A stretch of 56,783 bases of DNA, taken from Bacteriovoracaceae bacterium UBA4096 (GTDB taxonomy: Bacteria > Bdellovibrionota > Bacteriovoracia > Bacteriovoracales > Bacteriovoracaceae). The DNA lies in NCBI GenBank assembly GCA_002381945.1, contig DFXY01000006.1, positions 1 to 56,783 of the forward strand, written 5' to 3'. Positions 43,075 to 50,380 of this stretch are shown one piece after another; position 1 is the first letter of the stretch, and the number at the start of each line of letters is the position of its first letter. The notes under the pieces are model-generated. The model was not told where the DNA came from and did no database searches. It saw only the letters and a list, made by a program, of their open reading frames with translations. Position numbers and translations under genes: made by a program.

Positions 43075-44370
43075 TCAACCTTCACTCTTATTATCGCCTG
43101 GAAGATTCGCATTTTTAGGAAGTGTGACTGTAAATACTGTGCCGCTATTTTTATTGCTTTCAACTGCAACTGAACCACCATGAGCTTCTGCAACTCCTCT
43201 GACCAGGGTCAAGCCGATGCCCCAACCTTTATGAGTCCCGCCTAGTGCACTTTGAGTCCGTCTGAATTGATCGAAAAGCGACTTTTGATCTTCAGTTGAA
43301 ATTGCATCACCAAAATTATGTACAGAAATTTGTAAATTCTCTACTTCTTGCTTAACCTTTAAAGTAACTGGGGTATTGGGAGAACCATACTTAATTGCAT
43401 TATTACACAAATTCTCAATGATCCTTCGAATCCCGTTGGGATCACAAAAAAGTTCGGCGGAGTCTGGACACTGAATAACAAAGCGATCCCCGTGAATCGT
43501 TCCTAGCTCCGCGACTGTATCTTCAATTAAACTGCACATATTAACTGACTCTAATTTCAAAGGCAGTTTTTCACCACTATGGATGCGGTTTGCATCCAAT
43601 AAATTGGTAATCATCTGTCCAACCCGATTCACGTGTTTGACAATTTTTTCTGCAAACTTCTGATTAGATTTTAGATCGTCCGGTTTTCGAAGAATGAATT
43701 GGGCCGATCCAAGAATGACAGACAAAGGGGTTCTTAAGTCATGAGTCAATAAAGAAACAAAGGCTTCGCGAAGTTCACGTTCATTTTCTAAATTCTCAAC
43801 TTTATTTTGCAGGCTATCCCGGAGTTCTTTCTCTCGTTTGGTCTTGTAAAACCTGTCGAGTGCGACACTCACCAGATCTGCTAAAGCACTTACAAATTCC
43901 AGGTCAGTTTCATCGAGAGCACTTCCTCCCTCTAGTTGTAGAGCGCCAAGAGGAGGAAGATTGTATATGATCAAAGGTAAGACGATATAATTTTGTTTTT
44001 TATTTGTACCAAAGTTTTGAGTCTTCGCATTTCTAGGAAGTACCGTCTTTGAAGTCATGTTTTTATGGATATCGGCACTTTGTGATTGGGTGGCCCCCGA
44101 CATGTAGGAATAGACATCCCTGGCATGAGTAATTGCTTCTAACATTTGTTCTTCAGTTGCTTTAGAGGAGTGCCATACAACCGTATGAGGTTTTTCCTCC
44201 CAGTGCTCTATAAGAACGACAGTTAATAAGGGAAAGGTCTCGGAAGCACATGTAAGAATTTTCGGAAAAGTAATTTCAATACTTTCAAAACCTGTAAGGT
44301 ATTTGCTTATATCGTAAAGTATTTTGAGCCGTTCATAGGCTTTATCTGAATTAACTTCAGCTTTTTTCAT
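43075..44370 (-). CDS. GAF-domain sensor histidine kinase
   Basis: A 431-aa soluble kinase without membrane helices. A GAF-like sensor spans about residues 15-175 (ILYDISKYLTGFESIEI, LADLVSVALDRFY). The HisKA phospho-acceptor is in LLTHDLRTPLSVILGSAQF near residue 208. The HATPase domain has an N box (RRIIENLCNNAIKYGS) and G box (GWGIGLTLVRGVAEAHGG). No receiver domain or partner regulator is adjacent. It overlaps the KaiC-family gene by 4 nt and is the last gene of that operon, so it probably signals together with KaiC, reminiscent of SasA in cyanobacteria, although SasA carries a KaiB-like sensor instead of GAF. Confidence 0.9.
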   Translation of the reverse strand: MKKAEVNSDKAYERLKILYDISKYLTGFESIEITFPKILTCASETFPLLTVVLIEHWEEKPHTVVWHSSKATEEQMLEAITHARDVYSYMSGATQSQSADIHKNMTSKTVLPRNAKTQNFGTNKKQNYIVLPLIIYNLPPLGALQLEGGSALDETDLEFVSALADLVSVALDRFYKTKREKELRDSLQNKVENLENERELREAFVSLLTHDLRTPLSVILGSAQFILRKPDDLKSNQKFAEKIVKHVNRVGQMITNLLDANRIHSGEKLPLKLESVNMCSLIEDTVAELGTIHGDRFVIQCPDSAELFCDPNGIRRIIENLCNNAIKYGSPNTPVTLKVKQEVENLQISVHNFGDAISTEDQKSLFDQFRRTQSALGGTHKGWGIGLTLVRGVAEAHGGSVAVESNKNSGTVFTVTLPKNANLPGDNKSEG

Positions 44371-45848
44371 TTTGGCTTCTTGCTTGTCCTGGTTGCTTTC
44401 TTCTTTTTCTTCAGTCTGGGCTTTTCAGTATTCGGTACAATAACGATACCGGTTTCACTTATATCCATTTTATGCCGTCCGTTTACGTGGGCGGTATTTC
44501 TTAGTTTATAGATTTCAATAAAACGTTCTCTTGTGAGGTCTTCATCTCTATTGCTGGCAGTTAGGAGGATTACTCCGTCCACAACGGTCTCTTCAACCCC
44601 AAAACGGCTGATTTTCATGCTTCCATAAGGTATGTCGGTAGCAAAAAAACCCACTGCCTGGGCCACCTGAACAAGAGTTGCAAGCTGAAATATTTTTTCA
44701 CGGACAACTTGAGGATCCTGGATCTTGTGAACAAAAACAGAAGCTGAGTCAATGGCAATTCGTTTTGCTCCCATCCGTTCAATGGAATCTTTCATCATTA
44801 GTAGATGCTTTTCGACCATGATTTCAGGTTGAGGAATAAATATAATTTCAATATTCCCCTTTTTAATTTCATTATCTATGTCCCAGCCCATACCTCTGGC
44901 GTTGGAAATTATGCGCTCTTTTGTTTCTTCGAATGAAAAGAAGATACCTTTTTCTCCAAAATCCTTAGCTCCCCTATAGATGAACTCCAGCAACAAGAGA
45001 GTTTTCCCGGTTCCGGCCACCCCGGATACCAGAAGACTTGATCCATATGGAATTCCTTGTCCTAGTAGCGTATCAATTTTTGAAATGCCAATCCGGGCCC
45101 GATAGGGGCCGTTGCCAGGTATCATTTTGTCAGCAGCGGGAACTCTCTGTATGGTTACACGAGGGGCATAAATTTCAATTCCTTGAGGATTGATCTCAAA
45201 AGTATGTTGGTCTCGACTATGATTGGTTCCTCGCATTTTTAAAACTTGAATAAATCTTTGATGCTCTCCTGAATCAAATCTTATCTGTAGCGTGATAATA
45301 CCATCTATGATTGAAAAGAGAGGATTAGTTTCAATATCCTGCTGACTAAATTCTCCTAGAAAAAAAGCAGTGCATTCCCAGGCCATCAAATTGATGACCA
45401 TCTCATAAGAAAATTTCCTTAATTCCTCACGTGAATTTGCTAAATCCTCAAAAACTTTAAAACTATCTATAACCACTATTGAAGGTTGGATTTTCTTAAC
45501 GTGAGACATGAATAGCTCAATGGTCTGCTCTAGACCTTTGGATCTCATGATCTCACCTAGATCCACAAAACTTATACTTCCATCATCAATTTTCTTAGGA
45601 TCAAAAAAGGCAAACTGTTTTAGGTGGCGCAAGGTCTTTGCAGTCGGTTCAGACAAGGTCTGAAAAATGACAGCACGATTTTCCGTGGTCGCATTCTCGA
45701 AAATTATTTGTTGGGACAGGATTGTTTTCCCTGAACCAGGTGAACCGGCCAGCACAATAAGCTCACCTGCAGGTATTCCACCGTTAAGGACATTATCCAA
45801 ATTGCGGACACCTGTATGAATTCTATTTCCAGGCGCTTGGGTTTTCAT
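44367..45848 (-). CDS. KaiC-family double RecA-domain ATPase
   Basis: A 493-aa protein with two KaiC domains. CI has Walker A AGSPGSGKT and Walker B VVIDSFKVF; CII has Walker A SGVAGTGKT near residue 278 and Walker B IAIDSASVF. CII keeps the catalytic glutamate pair (FSFEETKERI); in CI the equivalent position reads FQTLSEPT, so the pair is lost. Around the cyanobacterial phosphosites (S431/T432) the sequence here is GVEETVVDG, giving Glu plus Thr. A basic tail KKKKKATRTSKKPK ends the protein. The ATG at 45848 has GGAGGA upstream. No kaiA or kaiB is present nearby; the operon is small protein, KaiC, kinase. Confidence 0.92.
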   Translation of the reverse strand: MKTQAPGNRIHTGVRNLDNVLNGGIPAGELIVLAGSPGSGKTILSQQIIFENATTENRAVIFQTLSEPTAKTLRHLKQFAFFDPKKIDDGSISFVDLGEIMRSKGLEQTIELFMSHVKKIQPSIVVIDSFKVFEDLANSREELRKFSYEMVINLMAWECTAFFLGEFSQQDIETNPLFSIIDGIITLQIRFDSGEHQRFIQVLKMRGTNHSRDQHTFEINPQGIEIYAPRVTIQRVPAADKMIPGNGPYRARIGISKIDTLLGQGIPYGSSLLVSGVAGTGKTLLLLEFIYRGAKDFGEKGIFFSFEETKERIISNARGMGWDIDNEIKKGNIEIIFIPQPEIMVEKHLLMMKDSIERMGAKRIAIDSASVFVHKIQDPQVVREKIFQLATLVQVAQAVGFFATDIPYGSMKISRFGVEETVVDGVILLTASNRDEDLTRERFIEIYKLRNTAHVNGRHKMDISETGIVIVPNTEKPRLKKKKKATRTSKKPK

Positions 45849-46264
45849 GTTTCCTCCGGATCTGTCCACGTCACTTTAAGCAGTTCCTTATGAAGTGGGG
45901 CTGTAAGTATATCTGCAGTAATTCTTCCCAGGACTGTAATGAATTCAATCAGAAAAAAGCGAAGTGCCTCAATTAATTCTTCTGGTGTATGGTTACTCGT
46001 ATTAAGCAGCCCCTGAAAGCTCAGATGTTTATTGATGAGTTTTACCTTTGAGAGTATGGGGAATTTTTCATGGCCCTGTTGAAGAACGCGGTCAAGAATT
46101 ACTTCTAAAGTAATGCGACTTAATGTCATAAGTGCACGCTGTTCAATTACGTGAACTGCTTTTTCCAAAAGTATAACTTTTTGGATTGGGGACAAATCAT
46201 TGGTATTCTTGTTTTCCCAATCTTGGACCAATCTGGAATAGGTAGTATTTTGCTCAACCGTCAT
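45845..46264 (-). CDS. Small helical protein, first gene of KaiC operon
   Basis: A protein of about 139 aa with no recognised domain, predicted mostly alpha-helical (PIQKVILLEKAVHVIEQRAL, EELIEALRFFLIEFITVLGR). It overlaps the KaiC-family gene by 4 nt (ATGA), so the two are co-translated and probably interact. Start uncertain: ATG at 46264 (GGGA upstream) or TTG at 46291. It may be an adaptor or a histidine-phosphotransfer-like bundle, but no HxxKG-type motif was found. Confidence 0.6.
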   Translation of the reverse strand: MTVEQNTTYSRLVQDWENKNTNDLSPIQKVILLEKAVHVIEQRALMTLSRITLEVILDRVLQQGHEKFPILSKVKLINKHLSFQGLLNTSNHTPEELIEALRFFLIEFITVLGRITADILTAPLHKELLKVTWTDPEET

Positions 46265-46397
46265 AGAGGTCCCAAATTTGGAAAGTTCCAAGTCACAAAT
46301 CTAATGTACCGTATCCTGAATTGGGATTTAATACAATATCCATGGCATTGGCCCTTTAAGGTAGGATTGGTCTAATGAGTAAATGTCCATCAAATAA

Positions 46398-46673
46398 TCA
46401 ATCCATTATGTCTTCGGCTTCTGCTGCAGCTTTCTGAATACCATGCTTAACTTTTTGAATTGCGCATTCCATTTTGCCTTTGACCATTTCACAGGTTTTA
46501 TCTTTTGTAACTCTCACTGCATTTTCTGTCGCTCGTTTAGAATCATTTGCCAGTTCTTTGGCCGTTTCACTTAATGAATCATCGGCTTGGGCATTGGAAA
46601 AAATAGCCAGAAATAAGATGGGTATTAAAGACTTAGAGCGGCCAACAAAGAAGCTGATAGAGGCTTTTAACAT
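46398..46673 (-). CDS. Small exported protein
   Basis: A 91-aa protein with signal peptide (SKSLIPILFLAIFSNAQA) and a short helical, charged mature part with two cysteines in TCEMVKGKMECAI. The same motif (C, VKGKM, acidic residue, C) recurs in the small exported protein at 48738-48935. AGGA 6 nt before the ATG at 46673 supports this start. Function unknown. The intergenic region 46674-46960 shows nothing else. Confidence 0.6.
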   Translation of the reverse strand: MLKASISFFVGRSKSLIPILFLAIFSNAQADDSLSETAKELANDSKRATENAVRVTKDKTCEMVKGKMECAIQKVKHGIQKAAAEAEDIMD

Positions 46674-46960
46674 AACGATCCTGTTAAACACAAAAATGTA
46701 TTTATTATGGGGCTTGAACTGAAATAGGGATTTTAAAGAGAGTTGTAAATTCTGAGTTTAGTCTACAGGATTGAAACATTGAATGATACGGTTATAAATT
46801 ATATTACCCGATATACGTGCTTAAACGATGATTTGGAGCAATAAAGAAGGGTGGCCTTCCCCTTTAAGTCGTCGATTTTTCAAGATGGCTAATCTTTGGA
46901 CAGCACTGTAATTACTACAATTGAATGTTACCCATTAAAACCCTGACATAGAATCCTCTC

Positions 46961-47746
46961 ATGAAATTAATTCATCTTTCATTCGTTTTATCCTCGCTAT
47001 TTTTATTGGCCTCCTGTGGGGAATCTGGCATTAATGGTCGTAAAAGAATCACTATTACCAAAGAAAGTATATCCTCTCTTGTTTCAGAGCAAAACTTTGA
47101 GTGTGCTCCTATAAATGGGAGTAGCTGCCCTGTTGGAATTGCTCGTTTATTTATTCATAACCCAAAAGATGTAGAAGATTCTGCAACCTGTTCAGGCTTT
47201 TTAAATGGATCAAATAAAATTGTAACAAATAATCACTGTGTAGCGAGTGAGAAAGAATGCCAGAATACTTACATAAGTATTTATACTGGTGAGGGTTATG
47301 AGTCGGTAAGATGCAAAAAAATTATCAAAACGCAAGTTGACCCGGGAGCGCTCAATTCAAAAGGTATTGATTACACTGTTATGGAAATTGATCGCAGACT
47401 CTCTCTTCCCACATTGCCCCTTTCGATAACCGCATCATATCTCGGAGAGAGTCTTTCCGCTTGGGTGGTTGATCATAAAACTCTTAATTCTGCTCGCATT
47501 ACAGAACTCAATTGTGTTTATTCCAAAAGAGGGAACTCGATGCAGTTAAATAATTGTCCTGTGATTCAGGGAAACTCAGGTAGTCCTCTGATTAATGTTT
47601 ATGGTGAGGTGGTTGGACTCATTTGGGGCTCCACCACGGATGATGAAGTTGATGAACGCTACCCATTACAAGCAAGGCGAAATTTAGGAGAAATTGCATT
47701 TGCCACTGAACTACGATATTTCAAGGCTTACTTATTAAAATATTAG
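46961..47746 (+). CDS. Trypsin-like serine protease lipoprotein
   Basis: A 261-aa protein with a lipoprotein signal (SFVLSSLFLLASC, lipobox LASC). Chymotrypsin-fold motifs are the histidine in KIVTNNHCVASE, the aspartate in GIDYTVMEI and the serine in IQGNSGSPLIN. The full catalytic triad is therefore present. Extra cysteines (ECQNTY, VRCKK, NCVYS, NCPV) suggest disulfides. It would act in the periplasm or at the surface, possibly in prey degradation or in processing of envelope proteins; the target is not visible. The stop overlaps the convergent csbD-like gene by 4 nt. Confidence 0.88.
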   Translation: MKLIHLSFVLSSLFLLASCGESGINGRKRITITKESISSLVSEQNFECAPINGSSCPVGIARLFIHNPKDVEDSATCSGFLNGSNKIVTNNHCVASEKECQNTYISIYTGEGYESVRCKKIIKTQVDPGALNSKGIDYTVMEIDRRLSLPTLPLSITASYLGESLSAWVVDHKTLNSARITELNCVYSKRGNSMQLNNCPVIQGNSGSPLINVYGEVVGLIWGSTTDDEVDERYPLQARRNLGEIAFATELRYFKAYLLKY

Positions 47747-48051
47747 TGTCGAGCATTTCGATCACTATCAAATGAAGCTTTATATGTTTCAGGATCAACA
47801 GGACTTCTCTGGTAAGAAGAAACATCCGCTGAAATATTCTTATCTGTATCATTGTCAAAAGATTCCATTAAGTGATCGAATTTCATTTTAATCTCCTCTT
47901 TAGTCTCGCCATAACGTTCTTCCACGAGACCCGAAATTTCTGTTAAGTCCCCTTTCATTTGTTCTAGTTCATCATCAGTAATTCTTCCCCACAAATTTCT
48001 AATACCGCCCTTGATTTCTTTCCATTTCCCTTCAAACTGTTCTTGATTCAA
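47743..48051 (-). CDS. CsbD-family stress protein
   Basis: A 102-aa protein. The CsbD domain covers about residues 4-60: QFEGKWKEIKGGIRNLWGRI followed by DDELEQMKGDLTEISGLVEE and RYGETKEEI. The C-terminal extension is polar. CsbD-like proteins are general-stress proteins of unknown mechanism. The ATG at 48051 has AGGAG upstream. A sequence of the sigma-54 type (TGGCAT-N5-ATGC) lies 38-53 nt before the start, back-to-back with one for the neighbouring gene. Confidence 0.88.
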   Translation of the reverse strand: MNQEQFEGKWKEIKGGIRNLWGRITDDELEQMKGDLTEISGLVEERYGETKEEIKMKFDHLMESFDNDTDKNISADVSSYQRSPVDPETYKASFDSDRNARH

Positions 48052-48088
48052 CATACTGCTCTCCTTGTTCTGGTTCATATGTGAGAGA

Positions 48089-48104
48089 AGCATTATTTAT
48101 GCCA
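48089..48104 (-). promoter_or_regulatory. Sigma-54-like promoter of csbD-like gene
   Basis: On the minus strand TGGCAT, five bases, ATGC; GG and GC are 12 bp apart as required for -24/-12 elements. It stands 38 nt before the ATG. Confidence 0.6.
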
Positions 48105-48113
48105 GATGCTTAA

Positions 48114-48129
48114 TGGCATATCATTTGCA
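48114..48129 (+). promoter_or_regulatory. Sigma-54-like promoter of 66-aa gene
   Basis: TGGCAT, five bases, TTGCA; the closest match to the consensus TGGCAC-N5-TTGCA in this window. It is divergent from the csbD promoter with 9 nt between them. Confidence 0.65.
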
Positions 48130-48158
48130 ATTCAGACAACAAAGAAGAAGGGGGATTT

Positions 48159-48359
48159 ATGAACACGAGTAAAGCAAAAGTGATTAATAAGTTAAGTAAA
48201 AAAACGAAGCCAATTACAGAGAATCAGTCTCTTCGGGAGCAATATGACATAATTAAAAATGATCTGTTAAAGCTCCGAGAGGATTTGTCCAAAGGTTACG
48301 ACCTGGCCAAAGGTCTTGATAAAAAAGGTCTTGTTAGAGAGATCTTAAAGACAAAGTAA
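48159..48359 (+). CDS. Small charged protein, probably stress-related
   Basis: A 66-aa lysine-rich, helical protein (SLREQYDIIKNDLLKLREDL). No family recognised; the length and heptad-like pattern resemble small CsbD/YtxH-neighbour proteins. GGGGG 5 nt before the ATG is a strong ribosome site, and a sigma-54-like promoter lies 30 nt upstream. Confidence 0.6.
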   Translation: MNTSKAKVINKLSKKTKPITENQSLREQYDIIKNDLLKLREDLSKGYDLAKGLDKKGLVREILKTK

Positions 48360-48476
48360 TTAATGCCTTTAGTTAGTGCGACAATAAGTCGCAAATTACG
48401 CACTTGCCAAGAGGAAGAATGCCCCGCAAATTTCAAAACAAATTTTTTAACATCCTAAATTTATGTCAAAGGTTCT

Positions 48477-48492
48477 TGGCATTAAACATGCC
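48477..48492 (+). promoter_or_regulatory. Sigma-54-like promoter of DUF1328 gene
   Basis: TGGCAT, five bases, ATGC, with the required 12-bp GG-GC spacing, 46 nt before the ATG at 48538. Nearly the same as the element before the second DUF1328 gene. Confidence 0.6.
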
Positions 48493-48537
48493 ATAGCTAG
48501 TTGTGGTGAATGTCTTGTAAATGACAAGGAGAAATTT

Positions 48538-48714
48538 ATGTTAAGAGCAGCAATTGCATTTTTTGTTTTGGGTTTAGTGGCCATTCTCCTGGGTGCCAAT
48601 GGCATCGGTGGTCTATCAGTAGATATCGGTAAAACACTTCTCTTCATTTTCTTGGTATTAGCAGTCATCAGCTTCATAGCAAGCTTGGTCGTTGGAAAAA
48701 AAATAGTTAAATGA
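48538..48714 (+). CDS. DUF1328 (YtjA-like) membrane protein, copy 1
   Basis: A 58-aa two-helix membrane protein, MLRAAIAFFVLGLVAILLGA followed by a Gly-rich turn and LSVDIGKTLLFIFLVLAVIS. This is the DUF1328/YtjA pattern, a small inner-membrane protein often induced by stress. AGGAG 6 nt before the ATG decides the start against an upstream in-frame ATG that would lie over the promoter. A second copy lies at 51936. The next gene begins at or near its stop. Confidence 0.85.
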   Translation: MLRAAIAFFVLGLVAILLGANGIGGLSVDIGKTLLFIFLVLAVISFIASLVVGKKIVK

Positions 48715-48737
48715 TTCAATATAAAAAGGTAGTGCCA

Positions 48738-48935
48738 ATGGAAATCAGGAAACATTATTTCATGACTGTTGCTGCTTTGTTTTTCCTCGGTATTATTGTG
48801 GCCAAACCGGGATCAACTTTTAACCCTTCACATGAACAACGAGAATGTAAGTTTGTAAAGGGTAAGATGGATTGCTCAAACAAGTATCAGGAATACAAAA
48901 TAAATCACGCCTCATTTTGGTATAAATCGGAATAG
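48738..48935 (+). CDS. Small exported protein downstream of DUF1328
   Basis: A 65-aa protein with an N-terminal signal or anchor helix (YFMTVAALFFLGIIVA) and a short mature part with two cysteines (ECKFVKGKMDCS). An alternative ATG at 48711 overlaps the DUF1328 stop and adds nine residues. It is co-directional with DUF1328 and probably in the same transcript. Shares the C-VKGKM-C motif with the protein at 46398-46673. Function unknown. Confidence 0.5.
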   Translation: MEIRKHYFMTVAALFFLGIIVAKPGSTFNPSHEQRECKFVKGKMDCSNKYQEYKINHASFWYKSE

Positions 48936-48954
48936 GAAGCCAGAAATGAGCTTC

Positions 48955-49782
48955 CTATTCCTCCAGAAAACGGAAGCTCATTTCTTCCAAATTTAATTCT
49001 CTTAAAAGACCTTCAAGTCGGTGTCTGGGATGTGCTTTAGGAAGATCTTTGAATTGAGCGATGATCAGTTCATTTTTCATGGAATGTTCCCAACCTATTA
49101 GTTCTGTCACGGTTACTTGATAACCATGTGACTCTAATTCAAGACAGCGAAGAACATTGGTGATTTGGCTGCCAAATTCTCTGGTATGGATAGGATGACG
49201 CCAAATTTCAGTCAGGACATTCTTGCCCAAGTTTTTACCTTTATTCTTTCTGAGAACACTGGCAACCTCAGCTTGGCAACATGGAACCAGAACAATAAAT
49301 CGCGCCTTTTTCTTTAACGCAAATTTAATGGCATCATCCGTTGCTGTATCACAGGCGTGAAGTGCTGTGACAACATCAACTGTCTCGGGCATATCTTTTG
49401 AAGTGATTGATTCCTCTACGGAAAGGTTTAGGAACTTTGTCCGATTAAAATTTAATCTTTGTGCCAGTTCAACTGATTTTTTAACTAGTTCTTCGCGGGT
49501 CTCAATCCCGTAGATGGTTCCCTTCTTTAAACTTTTAAAGAATAAATCATATAGAATAAAACCTAAATAGGACTTACCTGCTCCATGATCAACCAGAGTT
49601 AAATTATGGTCCTCGGCTTTTACCACTTCTGCCAGAAGGGGCTCAATGAAGTTATACAGATGATATACTTGTTTTAATTTTCGTCGGGAATCTTGATTGA
49701 GTTTTCCATCCCGGGTAAGGATGTGCAGCTCTTTTAAAAGCTCAATAGACTGGCCACGGCGTATTTCTGGAATTTCACTCAT
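48955..49782 (-). CDS. SAM-dependent methyltransferase
   Basis: A 275-aa protein. The Rossmann-like core has LVDHGAGKSYLGFILYDLFF as motif I, an acidic motif II (IYGIETREELVKKS) and VVTALHACDTATDDAI. The ALHACD and LVPCCQ motifs resemble the METTL25/Methyltransf_32 group, some of whose members methylate RNA or translation factors. Substrate unknown. The ATG at 49782 was chosen; an upstream extension would run into a large palindrome. Monocistronic. Confidence 0.8.
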   Translation of the reverse strand: MSEIPEIRRGQSIELLKELHILTRDGKLNQDSRRKLKQVYHLYNFIEPLLAEVVKAEDHNLTLVDHGAGKSYLGFILYDLFFKSLKKGTIYGIETREELVKKSVELAQRLNFNRTKFLNLSVEESITSKDMPETVDVVTALHACDTATDDAIKFALKKKARFIVLVPCCQAEVASVLRKNKGKNLGKNVLTEIWRHPIHTREFGSQITNVLRCLELESHGYQVTVTELIGWEHSMKNELIIAQFKDLPKAHPRHRLEGLLRELNLEEMSFRFLEE

Positions 49783-49815
49783 GCTAATGAGTATAATCCC
49801 TTGGAGAAAGGAATA

Positions 49816-49839
49816 CCACCTTGGCATTGGCCAAGGTGG
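49816..49839. repeat. Perfect 10-bp palindrome
   Basis: CCACCTTGGC-ATTG-GCCAAGGTGG. It lies 34 nt upstream of the methyltransferase start. It lacks a T tract on both strands, so an operator or a 5'-UTR hairpin is more likely than a terminator. Confidence 0.6.
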
Positions 49840-49862
49840 GCATTCGATTCAAAACTTTTAAG

Positions 49863-49943
49863 CTAACATTGTGTGCAGGTAAAGTAATGAGTGGTTAAAG
49901 ATACTTAAATGCGTCAGTCCATTCGGACTCAGACGTGTTAGCA
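49863..49943 (+). ncRNA. Candidate small structured RNA or leader
   Basis: Outer stem GCTAACA (49863-49869) with TGTTAGC (49937-49943). Inside, near the 3' side, lies the hairpin CGTC-AGTCC-ATTC-GGACT-CA-GACG with a 2-nt bulge. The interval 49840-50113 has no gene. No known family was recognised and the transcribed strand is not certain. Confidence 0.35.
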
Positions 49944-50067
49944 GGCTCGAATTAAGCACTATTTGTGCCACATAATTCAAGCTGCATTTTCAATAGTTTA
50001 TTTATAACAAAAGATTATTGCGGGGAATTCTGACTCACTTGCTTGGGGTGTTATTCCCAGAAATAAC

Positions 50068-50083
50068 TGGTACTCTTGAAGCT
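50068..50083 (+). promoter_or_regulatory. Weak sigma-54-like promoter before Hpt gene
   Basis: TGGTAC, five bases, AAGCT. The 12-bp GG-GC spacing is right, but the flanking bases are poorer than in the other four copies. It lies 31 nt before the start. Confidence 0.35.
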
Positions 50084-50113
50084 TTTCCTTAAAATGTCTC
50101 TTTGGAGGTCATT

Positions 50114-50380
50114 ATGGAAGTTCCGGTCGAAATTCATTCTCGTTATCTAGCGAGGAGAAAAGAAGATTTAGAAAAATGCCTGATGAGCTTTCAGGAGCAT
50201 AATTTTTCTGCCTTAGAAAAAGTCGGCCATCAGTTAAAAGGTAATGGTCTGACATTTGGTTATCAGGAGCTTTCGCATATTGGTGCACAACTTGAATTGG
50301 CGGCGGCATATAAAAATGAAGCCGAACTCGAGAAGGCCATTAACGACTTCTCGAGCTGGGTAGGTCAGCATCTTAGTTAA
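50114..50380 (+). CDS. Hpt-domain phosphotransfer protein
   Basis: An 88-aa single-domain histidine phosphotransferase. The phospho-accepting histidine is in VGHQLKGNGLTFGYQELSHI (H-x-x-K-G pattern), followed by the typical second helix. Such proteins relay phosphate between a hybrid kinase and a receiver. GGAGG 5 nt before the ATG at 50114 decides the start. It is convergent with, and overlaps by 8 nt, the gene of an NtrC-type regulator whose receiver could be its partner. Confidence 0.85.
   Translation: MEVPVEIHSRYLARRKEDLEKCLMSFQEHNFSALEKVGHQLKGNGLTFGYQELSHIGAQLELAAAYKNEAELEKAINDFSSWVGQHLS

Noticed and set aside
42930..43193. 87-aa frame across attR
   Set aside because: It spans the recombination site and the 3' end of the kinase gene, without a ribosome site or recognisable domain.
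45845..46264. First gene of the KaiC operon as KaiB or KaiA
   Set aside because: It is all-helical and lacks the thioredoxin-like KaiB pattern; no KaiA motif is visible.
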